DNA of 64,000 bases. It comes from Pontederia crassipes. Its lineage: Eukaryota; Streptophyta; Magnoliopsida; Commelinales; Pontederiaceae. The DNA is taken from the NCBI GenBank assembly GCA_030549335.1, contig CM060198.1, positions 38,387,853 to 38,451,852 on the forward strand. Reading direction: 5' to 3'. Each line of letters starts with the position of its first letter. Position 1 is the first letter of the stretch. Below the pieces are notes generated by a model. It was given only the letters and a program-made list of their open reading frames with translations, ran no database searches and was not told where the DNA came from. The position numbers and the translations under genes were made by a program. Positions 51,467-63,286 of the stretch are shown here, in pieces.

Positions 51467-54400
51467 AAACCGAAGTTGAACCGTTACAATCAAAGATAAC
51501 GCTCTTGGGGATTAGAGTCTTTGAGTTAGGTTAAAAGCTATAAGTTATAGATACTTATTACAACCTTTGGGTGTCCTAAGAGGTGATAGATCTTTAGAAC
51601 TTTAACTCTATTGCAATTCGAAGTTGAACCGTTACAATCAATGATAATGCTCTTGGGGATTAGAGACTTAAGTTAGGTTCAAAGCTATAAGTTATAGATA
51701 CTTATTACAACCTTTGGGTGTCCTAAGAGGTGATAGATCTTTAGAACTTTAACTCCATTTGAAACCGAAGTTGAACCGTTACAATCAAAGATAACGCTAT
51801 TGGGGATTAGACTCTTAGAGTTAGGTTCAAAGATATAAGTTATAGATACTTATGACAACCTTTGGGTGTCCTAAGAGGTGATAGAGCTTCAGAACTTTAA
51901 CTCTATTTCAAACCGAAGTTGAACCGTTACAATCAAAGATAACGCTCTTGGGGATTAGAGTCTTAGAGTTAGGTTCAAAGCAATAAGTTATAGATACTTA
52001 TTACAACCTTTGGGTGTCCTAAGAGGTGATAGATCTTTAGAACTTTAACTCTATTTCAAACCGAAGTTGAACCGTTACAATCAAAGATAACGCTCTAGGG
52101 GATTAGAGTCTTAGAGTTAGGTTCAAAGCTATAAGTTATAGATACGTATGACATCCTTTGGGTGTCCTAAGAGGTGATAGATATTTAGAACTTTAACTCT
52201 ATTTCAAACCGAAGTTGAACCGTTACAATCAAAGATAACGCTCTTGGGGATTAGAGTCTTAGAGTTAGGTTTAAAGCAATAAGTTATAGATACTTATTAC
52301 AACCTTTGGGTGTCCTAAGAGGTGATAGATCTTTAGATCTTTAACTCCATTTCAAACCGAAGTTGAACCGTTACAATCAAAGATAACGCTCTTGGGGATT
52401 AGAGTCTTAGAGTTAGGTTCAAAGTTATAAGTTATATATACTTATGACAACCTTTGGGTGTCCTAAGAGGTGATAGATCTTTAGAACTTTAACTCTATTT
52501 CAAACCGAAGTTGAACCGTTACAATCAAAGATAACGCTCTTGGGGATTAGAGTCTTAGAGTTAGGTTCAAAGCTATAAGTTATAGATACTTATTACAACC
52601 TTTGGGTGTCCTAAGAGGTGATAGAGCTTCAGAACTTTAACTCTATTTCAAACCGAAGTTGAACCGTTACAATCAAAGATAACGCTCTTGGGGATTAGAG
52701 TCTTAGAGTTAGGTTCAAAGCAATAAGTTATAGATACTTATTACAACCTTTGGGTGTCCTAAGAGGTGATAGATCTTTAGAACTTTAACTCCATTTCAAA
52801 CCGAAGTTGAACCGTTACAATCAAAGATAATGCTCTTGGGGATTAGAGTCTTAGAGTTAGGTTCAAAGTTATAAGTTATAGATACTTATTACAACCTTTG
52901 GGTGTCCTAAGAGGTGATAGATCTTTAGAACTTTAACTCTATTTCAAACCGAAGTTGAACCGTTACAATCAAAGATAACGCTCTTGGGGATTAGAGTGTT
53001 AGAGTTAGGTTCAAAGCAATAACTTATACTTATTACAACCTTTGGGTGTCCTAAGAGGTGATAGAGCTTCAGAACTTTAACTCTATTTCAAACCGAAGTT
53101 GAACCGTTACAATCAAAGATAACGCTCTTGGGGATTATTGTCTTATTGTTAGGTTCAAAGCTATAAGTTATAGATATTTATTACAACCTTTGGGTGTCCT
53201 AAGAGGTGATAGATCTTTAGAACTTTAACTCTATTTCAAACCGAAGTTGAACAGTTACAATCAAAGATAACGCTCTTGGGGATTAGAGTCTTAGAGTTAG
53301 GTTCAAAGCAATAAGTTATAGATACTTATTACAACCTTTGGGTGTCCTAAGAGGTGATAGATCTTCAGAACTTTAACTCTATTTTAAACCGAAGTTGAAC
53401 CGTTACAATCAAAGATAACGCTCTTGGGGATTAGAGTCTTAGAGTTAGGTTCAAAGCTATAAGTTATAGATACTTATTACAACCTTTGGGTGTCCTATGA
53501 GGTGATAGATCTTTAGAACTTTAACTCTATTTCAAACCGAAGTTGAACCGTTACAATCAAAGATAACGCTCTTGGTGATTAGAGTCTTAGAGTTAGGTTC
53601 AAAGTTATAAGTTATAGATACTTATTACAACCTTTGGGTGTCCTAAGAGGTGATAGAGCTTCAGAATTTTAACTCTATTTCAAACCGAAGTTGAACCGTT
53701 ACAATCAAAGATAACGCTCTTGGGGATTAGAGTCTTAGAGTTAGGTTCAAAGCAATAAGTTATAGATACTTATTACAACCTTTGGGTGTCCTAAGAGGTG
53801 ATAGATCTTTAGAACTTTAACTCTATTTCAAACCGAAGTTGAACCGTTACAATCAAATATAACGCTCTTAGGGATTAGAGTCTTAGAGTTAGGTTCAAAG
53901 CTATAAGTTATAGATACTTATTACAACCTTTGGGTGTCCTAAGAGGTGATAGAGCTTCAGAACTTTAACTCTATTTCAAACCGAAGTTGAACCGTTACAA
54001 TCGAAGATAACGCTCTTGGGGATTAGATTCTTAGAGTTAGGTTCAAAGCAATAAGTTATAGATACTTATTACAACCTTTGGGTGTCCTAAGAGGTGATAG
54101 AGCTTCAGAACTTTAACTCTATTTCAAACCGAAGTTGAACCGTTACAATCAAAGATAACGCTCTTGGGGATTAGAGTCTTTGAGTTAGGTTAAAAGCTAT
54201 AAGTTATAGATACTTATTACAACCTTTGGGTGTCCTAAGAGGTGATAGATCTTTAGAACTTTAACTCTATGGCAATTCGAAGTTGAACCGTTACAATCAA
54301 TGATAATGCTCTTGGGGATTAGAGACTTAAGTTAGGTTCAAAGCTATAAGTTATAGATACTTATTACAACCTTTGGGTGTCCTAAGAGGTGATAGATCTT

Positions 54401-56045
54401 TAGAACTTTAACACCATTTCAAACCGAAGTTGAACCGTTACAATCAAAGATAACGCTATTGGGGATTAGAGTCTTAGAGTTAGGTTCAAAGCTATAAGTT
54501 ATAGATACTTATGACAACCTTTGGGTGTCCTAAGAGGTGATAGATCTTTAGAACTTTAACTCTATTTCAAACCGAAGTTGAACCGTTACAATCAAAGATA
54601 ACGCTCCTCGGGATTAGAGTCTTAGAGTTAGGTTCAAAGCTATAAGTTATGGATACTTATTACAACCTTTGGGTGTCCTAAGAGGTGATAGATCTTCAGA
54701 ACTTTAACTCTATTTTAAACCGAAGTTGAACCGTTACAATCAAAGATAACGCACTTGGGGATTAGAGTCTTAGAGTTAGGTTCAAAGCTATAAGTTATAG
54801 ATACTTTTGACATCCTTTGGGTGTCCTAAGAGGTGATAGATATTTAGAACTTTAACTCTATTTCAAACCGAAGTTGAACCGTTACAATCAAAGATAACGC
54901 TCTTGGGGATTAGAGTCTTAGAGTTAGGTTTAAAGCAATAAGTTATAGATACTTATTACAACCTTTGGGTGTCCTAAGAGGTGATAGATCTTTAGAACTT
55001 TAACTCCATTTCAAACCGAAGTTGAACCGTTACAATCAAAGATAACGCTCTTGGGGATTAGAGTCTTAGAGTTAGGTTCAAAGTTATAAGTTATATATAC
55101 TTATGACAACCTTTGGGTGTCCTAAGAGGTGATAGATCTTTAGAACTTTAACTCTGTTTCAAACCGAAGTTGAACCGTTATAATCAAAGATAACGCTCTT
55201 GGGGATTAGAGTCTTAGAGTTGGGTTCAAAGCTATAAGTTATAGATACTTATTACAACCTTTGGGTGCCCTAAGAGGTGATAGATCTTTAGAATTTTAAC
55301 TCTATTTCAATCCGAAGTTGAACAGTTACAATCAAAGATAACGCTCTTGGGGATTAGAGTCTTAGAGTTAGGTTCAAAGCAATAAGTTATAGATACTTAT
55401 TACAACCTTTGGGTGTCCTAAGAGGTGATAGATCTTTAGAACTTTAACTCCATTTCAAACCGAAGTTGAACCGTTACAATCAAAGATAATGCTCTTGGGG
55501 ATTAGAGTCTTAGAGTTAGGTTCAAAGTTATAAGTTATAGATACTTATTACAACCTTTGGGTGTCCTAAGAGGTGATAGATCTTTAGAACTTTAACTCTA
55601 TTTCAAAACCGAAGTTGAACCGTTACAATCAAAGATAACGCTCTTGGGGATTAGAGTCTTAGAGTTAGGTTCAAAGCAATAACTTATACTTATTACAACC
55701 TTTGGGTGTCCTAAGAGGTGATAGAGCTTCAGAACTTTAACTCTATTTGAAACCGAAGTTGAACCGTTACAATCAAAGATAACGCTCTTGGGGATTAGAG
55801 TCTTAGAGTTAGGTTCAAAGATATAAGTTATAGATACTTATTACAACCTTTGGGTGTCCTAAGAGGTGATAGAGCTTCAGAACTTTAACTCTATTTCAAA
55901 CCGAAGTTGAACCGTTACAATCAAAGATAACGCTCTTGGGGATTATTGTCTTAGAGTTAGGTTCAAAGCAATAAGTTATAGATACTTATTACAACCTTTG
56001 GGTGTCCTAAGAGGTGATAGATCTTCAGAACTTTAACTCTATTTT
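51467..56045. repeat. 31-mer duplication, copy B (4,579 bp)
   Basis: Second copy of A. The first mismatch upstream of the start is C at 46,887 versus T at 51,466. The first mismatch beyond the end is T at 51,522 versus A at 56,101. The shared junction tract is therefore 55 bp (46,888-46,942; 51,467-51,521; 56,046-56,100). After 56,100 the interrupted unit-5 register resumes (CCTATGAGG, CTTGGTGATT, GAATTTTAAC), as expected if the duplication was inserted by unequal exchange. Confidence 0.9.
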
Positions 56046-59000
56046 AAACCGAAGTTGAACCGTTACAATCAAAGATAACGCTCTTGGGGATTAGAGTCTT
56101 AGAGTTAGGTTCAAAGCTATAAGTTATAGATACTTATTACAACCTTTGGGTGTCCTATGAGGTGATAGTTCTTTAGAACTTTAACTCTATTTCAAACCGA
56201 AGTTGAACCGTTACAATCAAAGATAACGCTCTTGGTGATTAGAGTCTTAGAGTTAGGTTCAAAGTTATAAGTTATAGATACTTATTACAACCTTTGGGTG
56301 TCCTAAGAGGTGATAGAGCTTCAGAATTTTAACTCTATTTCAAACCGAAGTTGAACCGTTACAATCAAAGATAACGCTCTTGGGGATTAGAGTCTTAGAG
56401 TTAGGTTCAAAGCAATAAGTTATAGATACTTATTACAACCTTTGGGTGTCCTAAGAGGTGATAGATCTTTAGAACTTTAACTCTATTTCAAACCGAAGTT
56501 GAACCGTTACAATCAAATATAACGCTCTTAGGGATTAGAGTCTTAGAGTTAGGTTCAAAGCAATAAGTTATAGATACTTATTACAACCTTTGGGTGTCCT
56601 AAGAGGTGATAGATCTTTAGAACTTTAACTCCATTTCAAACCGAAGTTGAACCGTTACAATCAAAGATAATGCTCTTGGGGATTAGAGTCTTAGAGTTAG
56701 GTTCAAAGCTATAAGTTATAGATACTTATGACAACCTTTGGGTGTCCTAAGAGGTGATAGATCTTTAGAACTTTAACTCTATTTCAATCTGAAGTTGAAC
56801 CGTTACAATCAAAGATAACGCTCCTCGGGATTAGAGTCTTACAGTTAGGTTCAAAGCTATAAGTTATAGATAGTTATTACAACCTTTGGGTGTCCTAAGA
56901 GATGATAGATCTTCAGAACTTTAACTCTATTTTAAACTGAAGTTGAACCGTTACAATCAAAGATAATGCTCTTGGGGATAAGAGTCTTAGAGTTAGGTTC
57001 AAAGCTATAAGATATAGATAGTTATTACAACCTTTGGGTGTCCTAAGAGGTGATAGATCTTTAGAACTTTAACTCTATTTCAAACCGAAGTTGAACCGTT
57101 ACAATCAAAGATAACGCTCTTGGGGATTAGAGTCTTAGAGTTAGGTTCAAAGCAATAACTTATACTTATTACAACCTTTGGGTGTCCTAAGAGGTGATAG
57201 AGCTTCAGAACTTTAACTCTATTTCAAACCGAAGTTGAACCGTTACAATCAAAGATAACGCTCTTGGGGATTATTGTCTTAGAGTTAGGTTCAAAGCTAT
57301 AAGTTATAGATACTTATTACAACCTTTGGGTGTCCTAAGAGGTGATAGATCTTTAGAACTTTAACTCTATTTCAAACCGAAGTTGAACAGTTACAATCAA
57401 AGATAACGCTCTTGGGGATTAGAGTCTTAGAGTTAGGTTCAAAGCAATAAGTTATAGATACTTATTACAACCTTTGGGTGTCCTAAGAGGTGATAGAGCT
57501 TCAGAACTTTAACTCTATTTCAAACCGAAGTTGAACCTTTACAATCAAAGATAACGCTCTTGGGGATTAGAGTCTTAGAGTTAGGTTCAAAGATATAAGT
57601 TATAGATACTTATTACAACCTTTGGGTGTCCTAAGAGGTGATAGAGCTTCAGAACTTTAACTCTATTTCAAACCGAAGTTGAACCGTTACAATCAAAGAT
57701 AACGCTCTTGGGGATTATTGTCTTAGAGTTAGGTTCAAAGCTATAAGTTATAGATACTTATTACAACCTTTGGGTGTCCTAAGAGGTGATAGATCTTTAG
57801 AACTTTAACTCCATTTCAAACCGAAGTTGAACCGTTACAATCAAAGATAATGCTCTTGGGGATTAGAGTCTTAGAGTTAGGTTCAAAGCAATAAGTTATA
57901 GATACTTATTACAACCTTTGGGTGTCCTAAGAGGTGATAGATCTTTAGAACTTTAACTCTATTTCAAACCGAAGTTGAACCGTTACAATCAAATATAACG
58001 CTCTTAGGGATTAGAGTCTTAGAGTTAGGTTCAAAGCTATAAGTTATAGATACTTATTACAACCTTTGGGTGTTCTAAGAGGTGATAGAGCTTCAGAACT
58101 TTAACTCTATTTCAAACCGAAGTTGAACCGTTACAATCAAAGATAACGCTCTTGGGGATTAGAGTCTTAGAGTTAGGTTCAAAGCAATAAGTTATAGATA
58201 CTTATTACAACCTTTGGGTGTCCTAAGAGGTGATAGAGCTTCAGAACTTTAACTCTATTTCAAACCGAAGTTGAACCGTTACAATCAAAGATAACGCTCT
58301 TGGGGATTAGAGTCTTTGAGTTAGGTTAAAAGCTATAAGTTATAGATACTTATTACAACCTTTGGGTGTCCTAAGAGGTGATAGATCTTTAGAACTTTAA
58401 CTCTATTGCAATTCGAAGTTGAACCGTTACAATCAATGATAATGCTCTTGGGGATTAGAGACTTAAGTTAGGTTCAAAGCTATAAGTTATAGATACTTAT
58501 TACAACCTTTGGGTGTCCTAAGAGGTGATAGATCTTTAGAACTTTAACTACATTTCAAACCGAAGTTGAACCGTTACAATCAAAGATAACGCTCTTGGGG
58601 ATTAGAGTCTTAGAGTTAGGTTCAAAGCAATAACTTATACTTATTACAACCTTTGGGTGTCCTAAGAGGTGATAGATCTTTAGAACTTTAACTCTATTTC
58701 AATCTGAAGTTGAACCGTTACAATCAAAGATAACGCTCCTCGGGATTAGAGTCTTAGAGTTAGGTTCAAAGCTATAAGTTATGGATACTTATTACAACCT
58801 TTGGGTGTCCTAAGAGGTGATAGATCTTCAGAACTTTAACTCTATTTTAAATCGAAGTTGAACCGTTACAATCAAAGATAACGCTCTTGGGGATTAGAGT
58901 CTTAGAGTTAGGTTTAAAGCTAGAAGTTATAGATACGTATTACTACCTTTGGGTGTCCTAAGAGGTGATAGATCTTTAGAATTTTAACTCTATTTCAAAC

Positions 59001-59774
59001 CGAAGTTGAACCGTTACAAACAAAGATAACGCTCTTGGGGATTAGAGTCTTAGAGTTAGGTTCAAAGCTATAAGTTATAGATACTTATTACAACCTTTGG
59101 GTGTCCTAAGAGGTGATAGAGCTTCAGAATTTTCACTCTATTTCAAATCGAAGTTGAACCGTTACAATCAAAGATAACGCTCTTGGGGATTAGAGTCTTA
59201 GAGTTAGGTTCAAAGCTATAAGTTATAGATACTTATTACAACCTTTGGGTGTCCTAAGAGGTGATAGATCTTTAGAACTTTAACTCTATTTCAAACCGAA
59301 GTTGAACCGTTACAATCAAAGATAACGCTCTTGGGGATTAGAGTCTTAGAGTTAGGTTCAAAGCTATAAGTTATAGATACTTATTACAACCTTTGGGTGT
59401 CCTAAGAGGTGATAGAGCTTCAGAACTTTAACTCTATTTCAAACCGAAGTTGAACCGTTACAATCAAAGATAACGCTCTTGGGGATTAGAGTCTTAGAGT
59501 TAGGTTCAAAGCTATAAGTTATAGATACTTATTACAACCTTCGGGTGTCCTAAGAGGTGATAGAGCTTCAGAACTTTAACTCTATTTCAAACCGAAGTTG
59601 ACCCGTTACAATCAAAGATAACGCTCTTGGGGATTAGAGTCTTAGAGTTAGGTTCAAAGCAATAAGTTATAGATACTTATTACAACCTTTGGGTGTCCTA
59701 AGAGGTGATAGATCTTTAGAACTTTAACTCTATTTCAAACCGAAGTTGAACCGTTACAATCAAAGATAAAGCTC

Positions 59775-59906
59775 TTGGGGATTAGAGACTTAGAGTTAGG
59801 TTCAAAGATATAAGTTATAGATACTTATTACAACCTTTGGGTGTCCTAAGAGGTGTTAAGTCTATTTCAAACCGAAGTTGAACCGTTACAATCAAAGATA
59901 ACGCTC
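59775..59906. repeat. 132-bp monomer with 16-bp deletion, copy 1 of 2
   Basis: GAGGTGTTAAGTCTATTTC replaces the dimorphic segment and most of the following A/T runs (monomer positions about 82-104), a net loss of 16 bp. It recurs 1,464 bp downstream (10x148-16). Confidence 0.85.
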
Positions 59907-61238
59907 TTGGGGATTATTGTCTTAGAGTTAGGTTCAAAGCAATAAGTTATAGATACTTATTACAACATTTGGGTGTCCTAAGAGGTGATAGATCTTTAGA
60001 ACGTTAACTCTATTTCAAACCGAAGTTGAACCGTTACAATCAAAGATAACGCTCTAGGGGATTAGAGTCTTAGAGTTAGGTTCAAAGCTATAAGTTATAG
60101 ATACTTATGACATCCTTTGGGTGTCCTAAGAGGTGATAGATATTTAGAACTTTAACTCTATTTCAAACCGAAGTTGAACCGTTACAATCAAAGATAACTC
60201 TCTTGGGGATTAGAGTCTTAGAGTTAGGTTCAAAGCAATAAGTTATAGATACTTATTACAACCTTTGGGTGTCCTAAGAGGTGATAGATCTTTAGAACTT
60301 TAACTCCATTTCAAACCGAAGTTGAACCGTTACAATCAAAGATAACGCTCTTGGGGATTAGAATCTTAGAGTTAGGTTCAAAGCTATAAGTTATATATAC
60401 TTATGACAACCATTGGGTGTCCTAAGAGGTGATAGATCTTTAGAACTTTTACTCTATTTCAAACCGAAGTTGAACCGTTACAATCAAAGATAACGCTCTT
60501 GGGGATTAGAGTCTTAGAGTTAGGTTCAAAGCTATAAGTTATAGATACTTATTACAACCTTTGGGTGTCCTAAGAGGTGATAGAGCTTCAGAACTTTAAC
60601 TCTATTTCAAACCGAAGTTGAAGCGTTACAATCAAAGATAACGCACTTGGGGATTAGAGTCTTAGAGTTAGGTTCAAAGCAATAAGTTATAGATACTTAT
60701 TACAACCTTTGGGTGTCCTAAGAGGTGATAGATCTTTAGAAGTTTAACTCTATTTGAAACCGAAGTTGAACCGTTACAATCAAAGATAACGCTCTTGGGC
60801 ATTAGAGTCTTAGAGTTAGGTTCAAAGCTATAAGTTATAGATACTTATGACAACCTTTGGGTGTCCTAAGAGGTGATAGATCTTTAGAACTTTAACTCTA
60901 TTTCAAACCGAAGTTGAACCGTTACAATCAAAGATAACGCTCTTGGGGATTAGAGTCTTAGAGTTAGGTTCAAAGCTATAAGTTATAGATACTTATTACA
61001 ACCTTTGGGTGTCCTAAGAGGTGATAGAGCTTCAGAACTTTAACTCTATTTCAAACCGAAGTTGAACCGTTACAATCAAAGATAACGCTCTTGGGGATTA
61101 GAGTCTTAGAGTTAGGTTCAAAGCTATAAGTTATAGATACTTATGACATCCTTTGGGTGTCCTAAGAGGTGATAGATCTTTAGAACTTTAACTCTATTTC
61201 AAACCGAAGTTGAACCGTTACAATCAAAGATAACGCTC

Positions 61239-61370
61239 TTTGGGATTAGAGTCTTAGAGATAGATTCAAAGCAATAAGTTATATATACTTATTACAACCT
61301 TTGGGTGTCCTAAGAGGTGTTAAGTCTATTTCAAACCGAAGTTGAACCGTTACAATCAAAGATAACGCTC
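61239..61370. repeat. 132-bp monomer with 16-bp deletion, copy 2 of 2
   Basis: Same GTGTTAAGTC junction as the copy at 59,775. The left part of the monomer differs (CTTTGGGATT, AGATAGATTC), so homology with copy 1 begins inside the monomer, near 61,289. Confidence 0.85.
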
Positions 61371-63146
61371 TTGGGGATTATTGTCTTAGAGTTAGGTTCA
61401 AAGCAATAAGTTATAGATACTTATTACAACATTTGGGTGTCCTAAGAGGTGATAGATCTTTAGAACGTTAACTCTATTTCAAACCGAAGTTGAACCGTTA
61501 CAATCAAAGATAACGCTCTAGGGGATTAGAGTCTTAGAGTTAGGTTCAAAGCTATAAGTTATAGATACTTATGACATCCTTTGGGTGTCCTAAGAGGTGA
61601 TAGATATTTAGAATTTTAACTCTATTTCAAACCGAAGTTGAACCGTTACAAACAAAGATAACGCTCTTGGGGATTAGAGTCTTAGAGTTAGGTTCAAAGC
61701 TATAAGTTATAGATACTTATTACAACCTTTGGGTGTCCTAAGAGGTGATAGAGCTTCAGAATTTTCACTCTATTTCAAATCGAAGTTGAACCGTTACAAT
61801 CAAAGATAACGCTCTTGGGGATTAGAGTCTTAGAGTTAGGTTCAAAGCTATAAGTTATAGATACTTATTACAACCTTTGGGTGTCCTAAGAGGTGATAGA
61901 TCTTTAGAAGTTTAACTCTATTTGAAACCGAAGTTGAACCGTTACAATCAAAGATAACGCTCTTGGGCATTAGAGTCTTAGAGTTAGGTTCAAAGCTATA
62001 AGTTATAGATACTTATGACAACCTTTGGGTGTCCTAAGAGGTGATAGATCTTTAGAACTTTAACTCTATTTCAATCTGAAGTTGAACCGTTACAATCAAA
62101 GATAATGCTCTTGGGGATTAGAGTCCTAGAGTTAGGTTCAAAGCTATAAGATATAGATATTTATTACAACCTTTGGGTGTCCTAAGAGGTGATAGATCTT
62201 TAGAACTTTAACTCTATTTCAAACCGAAGTTGAACCGTTACAATAAAAAATAACGCTCTTGGGGATTAGAGTCTTAGAGTTAGGTTCAAAGCTATAAGTT
62301 ATAGATACTTATTACAACCTTTGGGTGTCCTAAGAGGTGATAGATCTTTAGAACTTTAACTCTATTTCAAACCGAAGTTGAACCGTTACAATCAAAGATA
62401 ACGCTCTTGAGGATTAGAGTCTTAGAGTTAGGTTCAAAGATATAAGTTATAGATACTTATTACAACCTTTGGGTGTCCTAAGAGGTGATAGAGCTTCAGA
62501 ACTTTAACTCTATTTCAAACCGAAGTTGAACCGTTACAATCAAAGATAACGCTCTTGGGGATTAGAGTCTTAGAGTTAGGTTCAAAGCAATAAGTTATAG
62601 ATACTTATTACAACCTTTGGGTGTCCTAAGAGGTGATAGAGCTTCAGAACTTTAACTCTATTTCAAACCGAAGTTGAACCGTTACAATCAAAGATAACGC
62701 TCTTGGGGATTAGAGTGTTAGAGTTAGGTTCAAAGATATAAGTTATAGACACTTATTACAACCTTTGGGTGTCCTAAGAGGTGATAGAGCTTCAGAACTT
62801 TAACTCTATTTCAAACCGAAGTTGAACCGTTACAATCAAAGATAACGCTCTTGGGGATTATTGTCTTAGAGTTAGGTTCAAAGCTACAAGTTATAAATAC
62901 TTATTACAACCTTTGGGTGTCCTAAGAGGTGATAGATCTTTAGAACTTTAACTCTATTTCAAACCGAAGTTGAACCGTTACAATCAAAGATAACGCTCTT
63001 GGGGATTAGAGTCTTAGAGTTAGGTTCAAAGCAATAAGTTATAGATACTTATTACAACCTTTGGGTGTCCTAAGAGGTGATAGATCTTCAGAATTTTAAC
63101 TCTATTTTAAACCGAGGTTGAACCGTTACAATCAAATATAACGCTC

Positions 63147-63286
63147 TTAGGGATTAGAGTCTTAGAGTTAGGTTCAAAGCTATAAGTTATAGATACTTAT
63201 TACAACCTTTGGGTGTCCTAAGAGGTGATAGATCTTTAGAACTATTTCAAACCGAAGTTGAACAGTTACAATCAAAGATAACGCTC
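63147..63286. repeat. 140-bp monomer with 8-bp deletion
   Basis: GAACTATTTC replaces GAACTTTAACTCTATTTC, a loss of 8 bp between two CT dinucleotides that removes the right arm of the long dyad. It is unique in the window. Confidence 0.85.
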
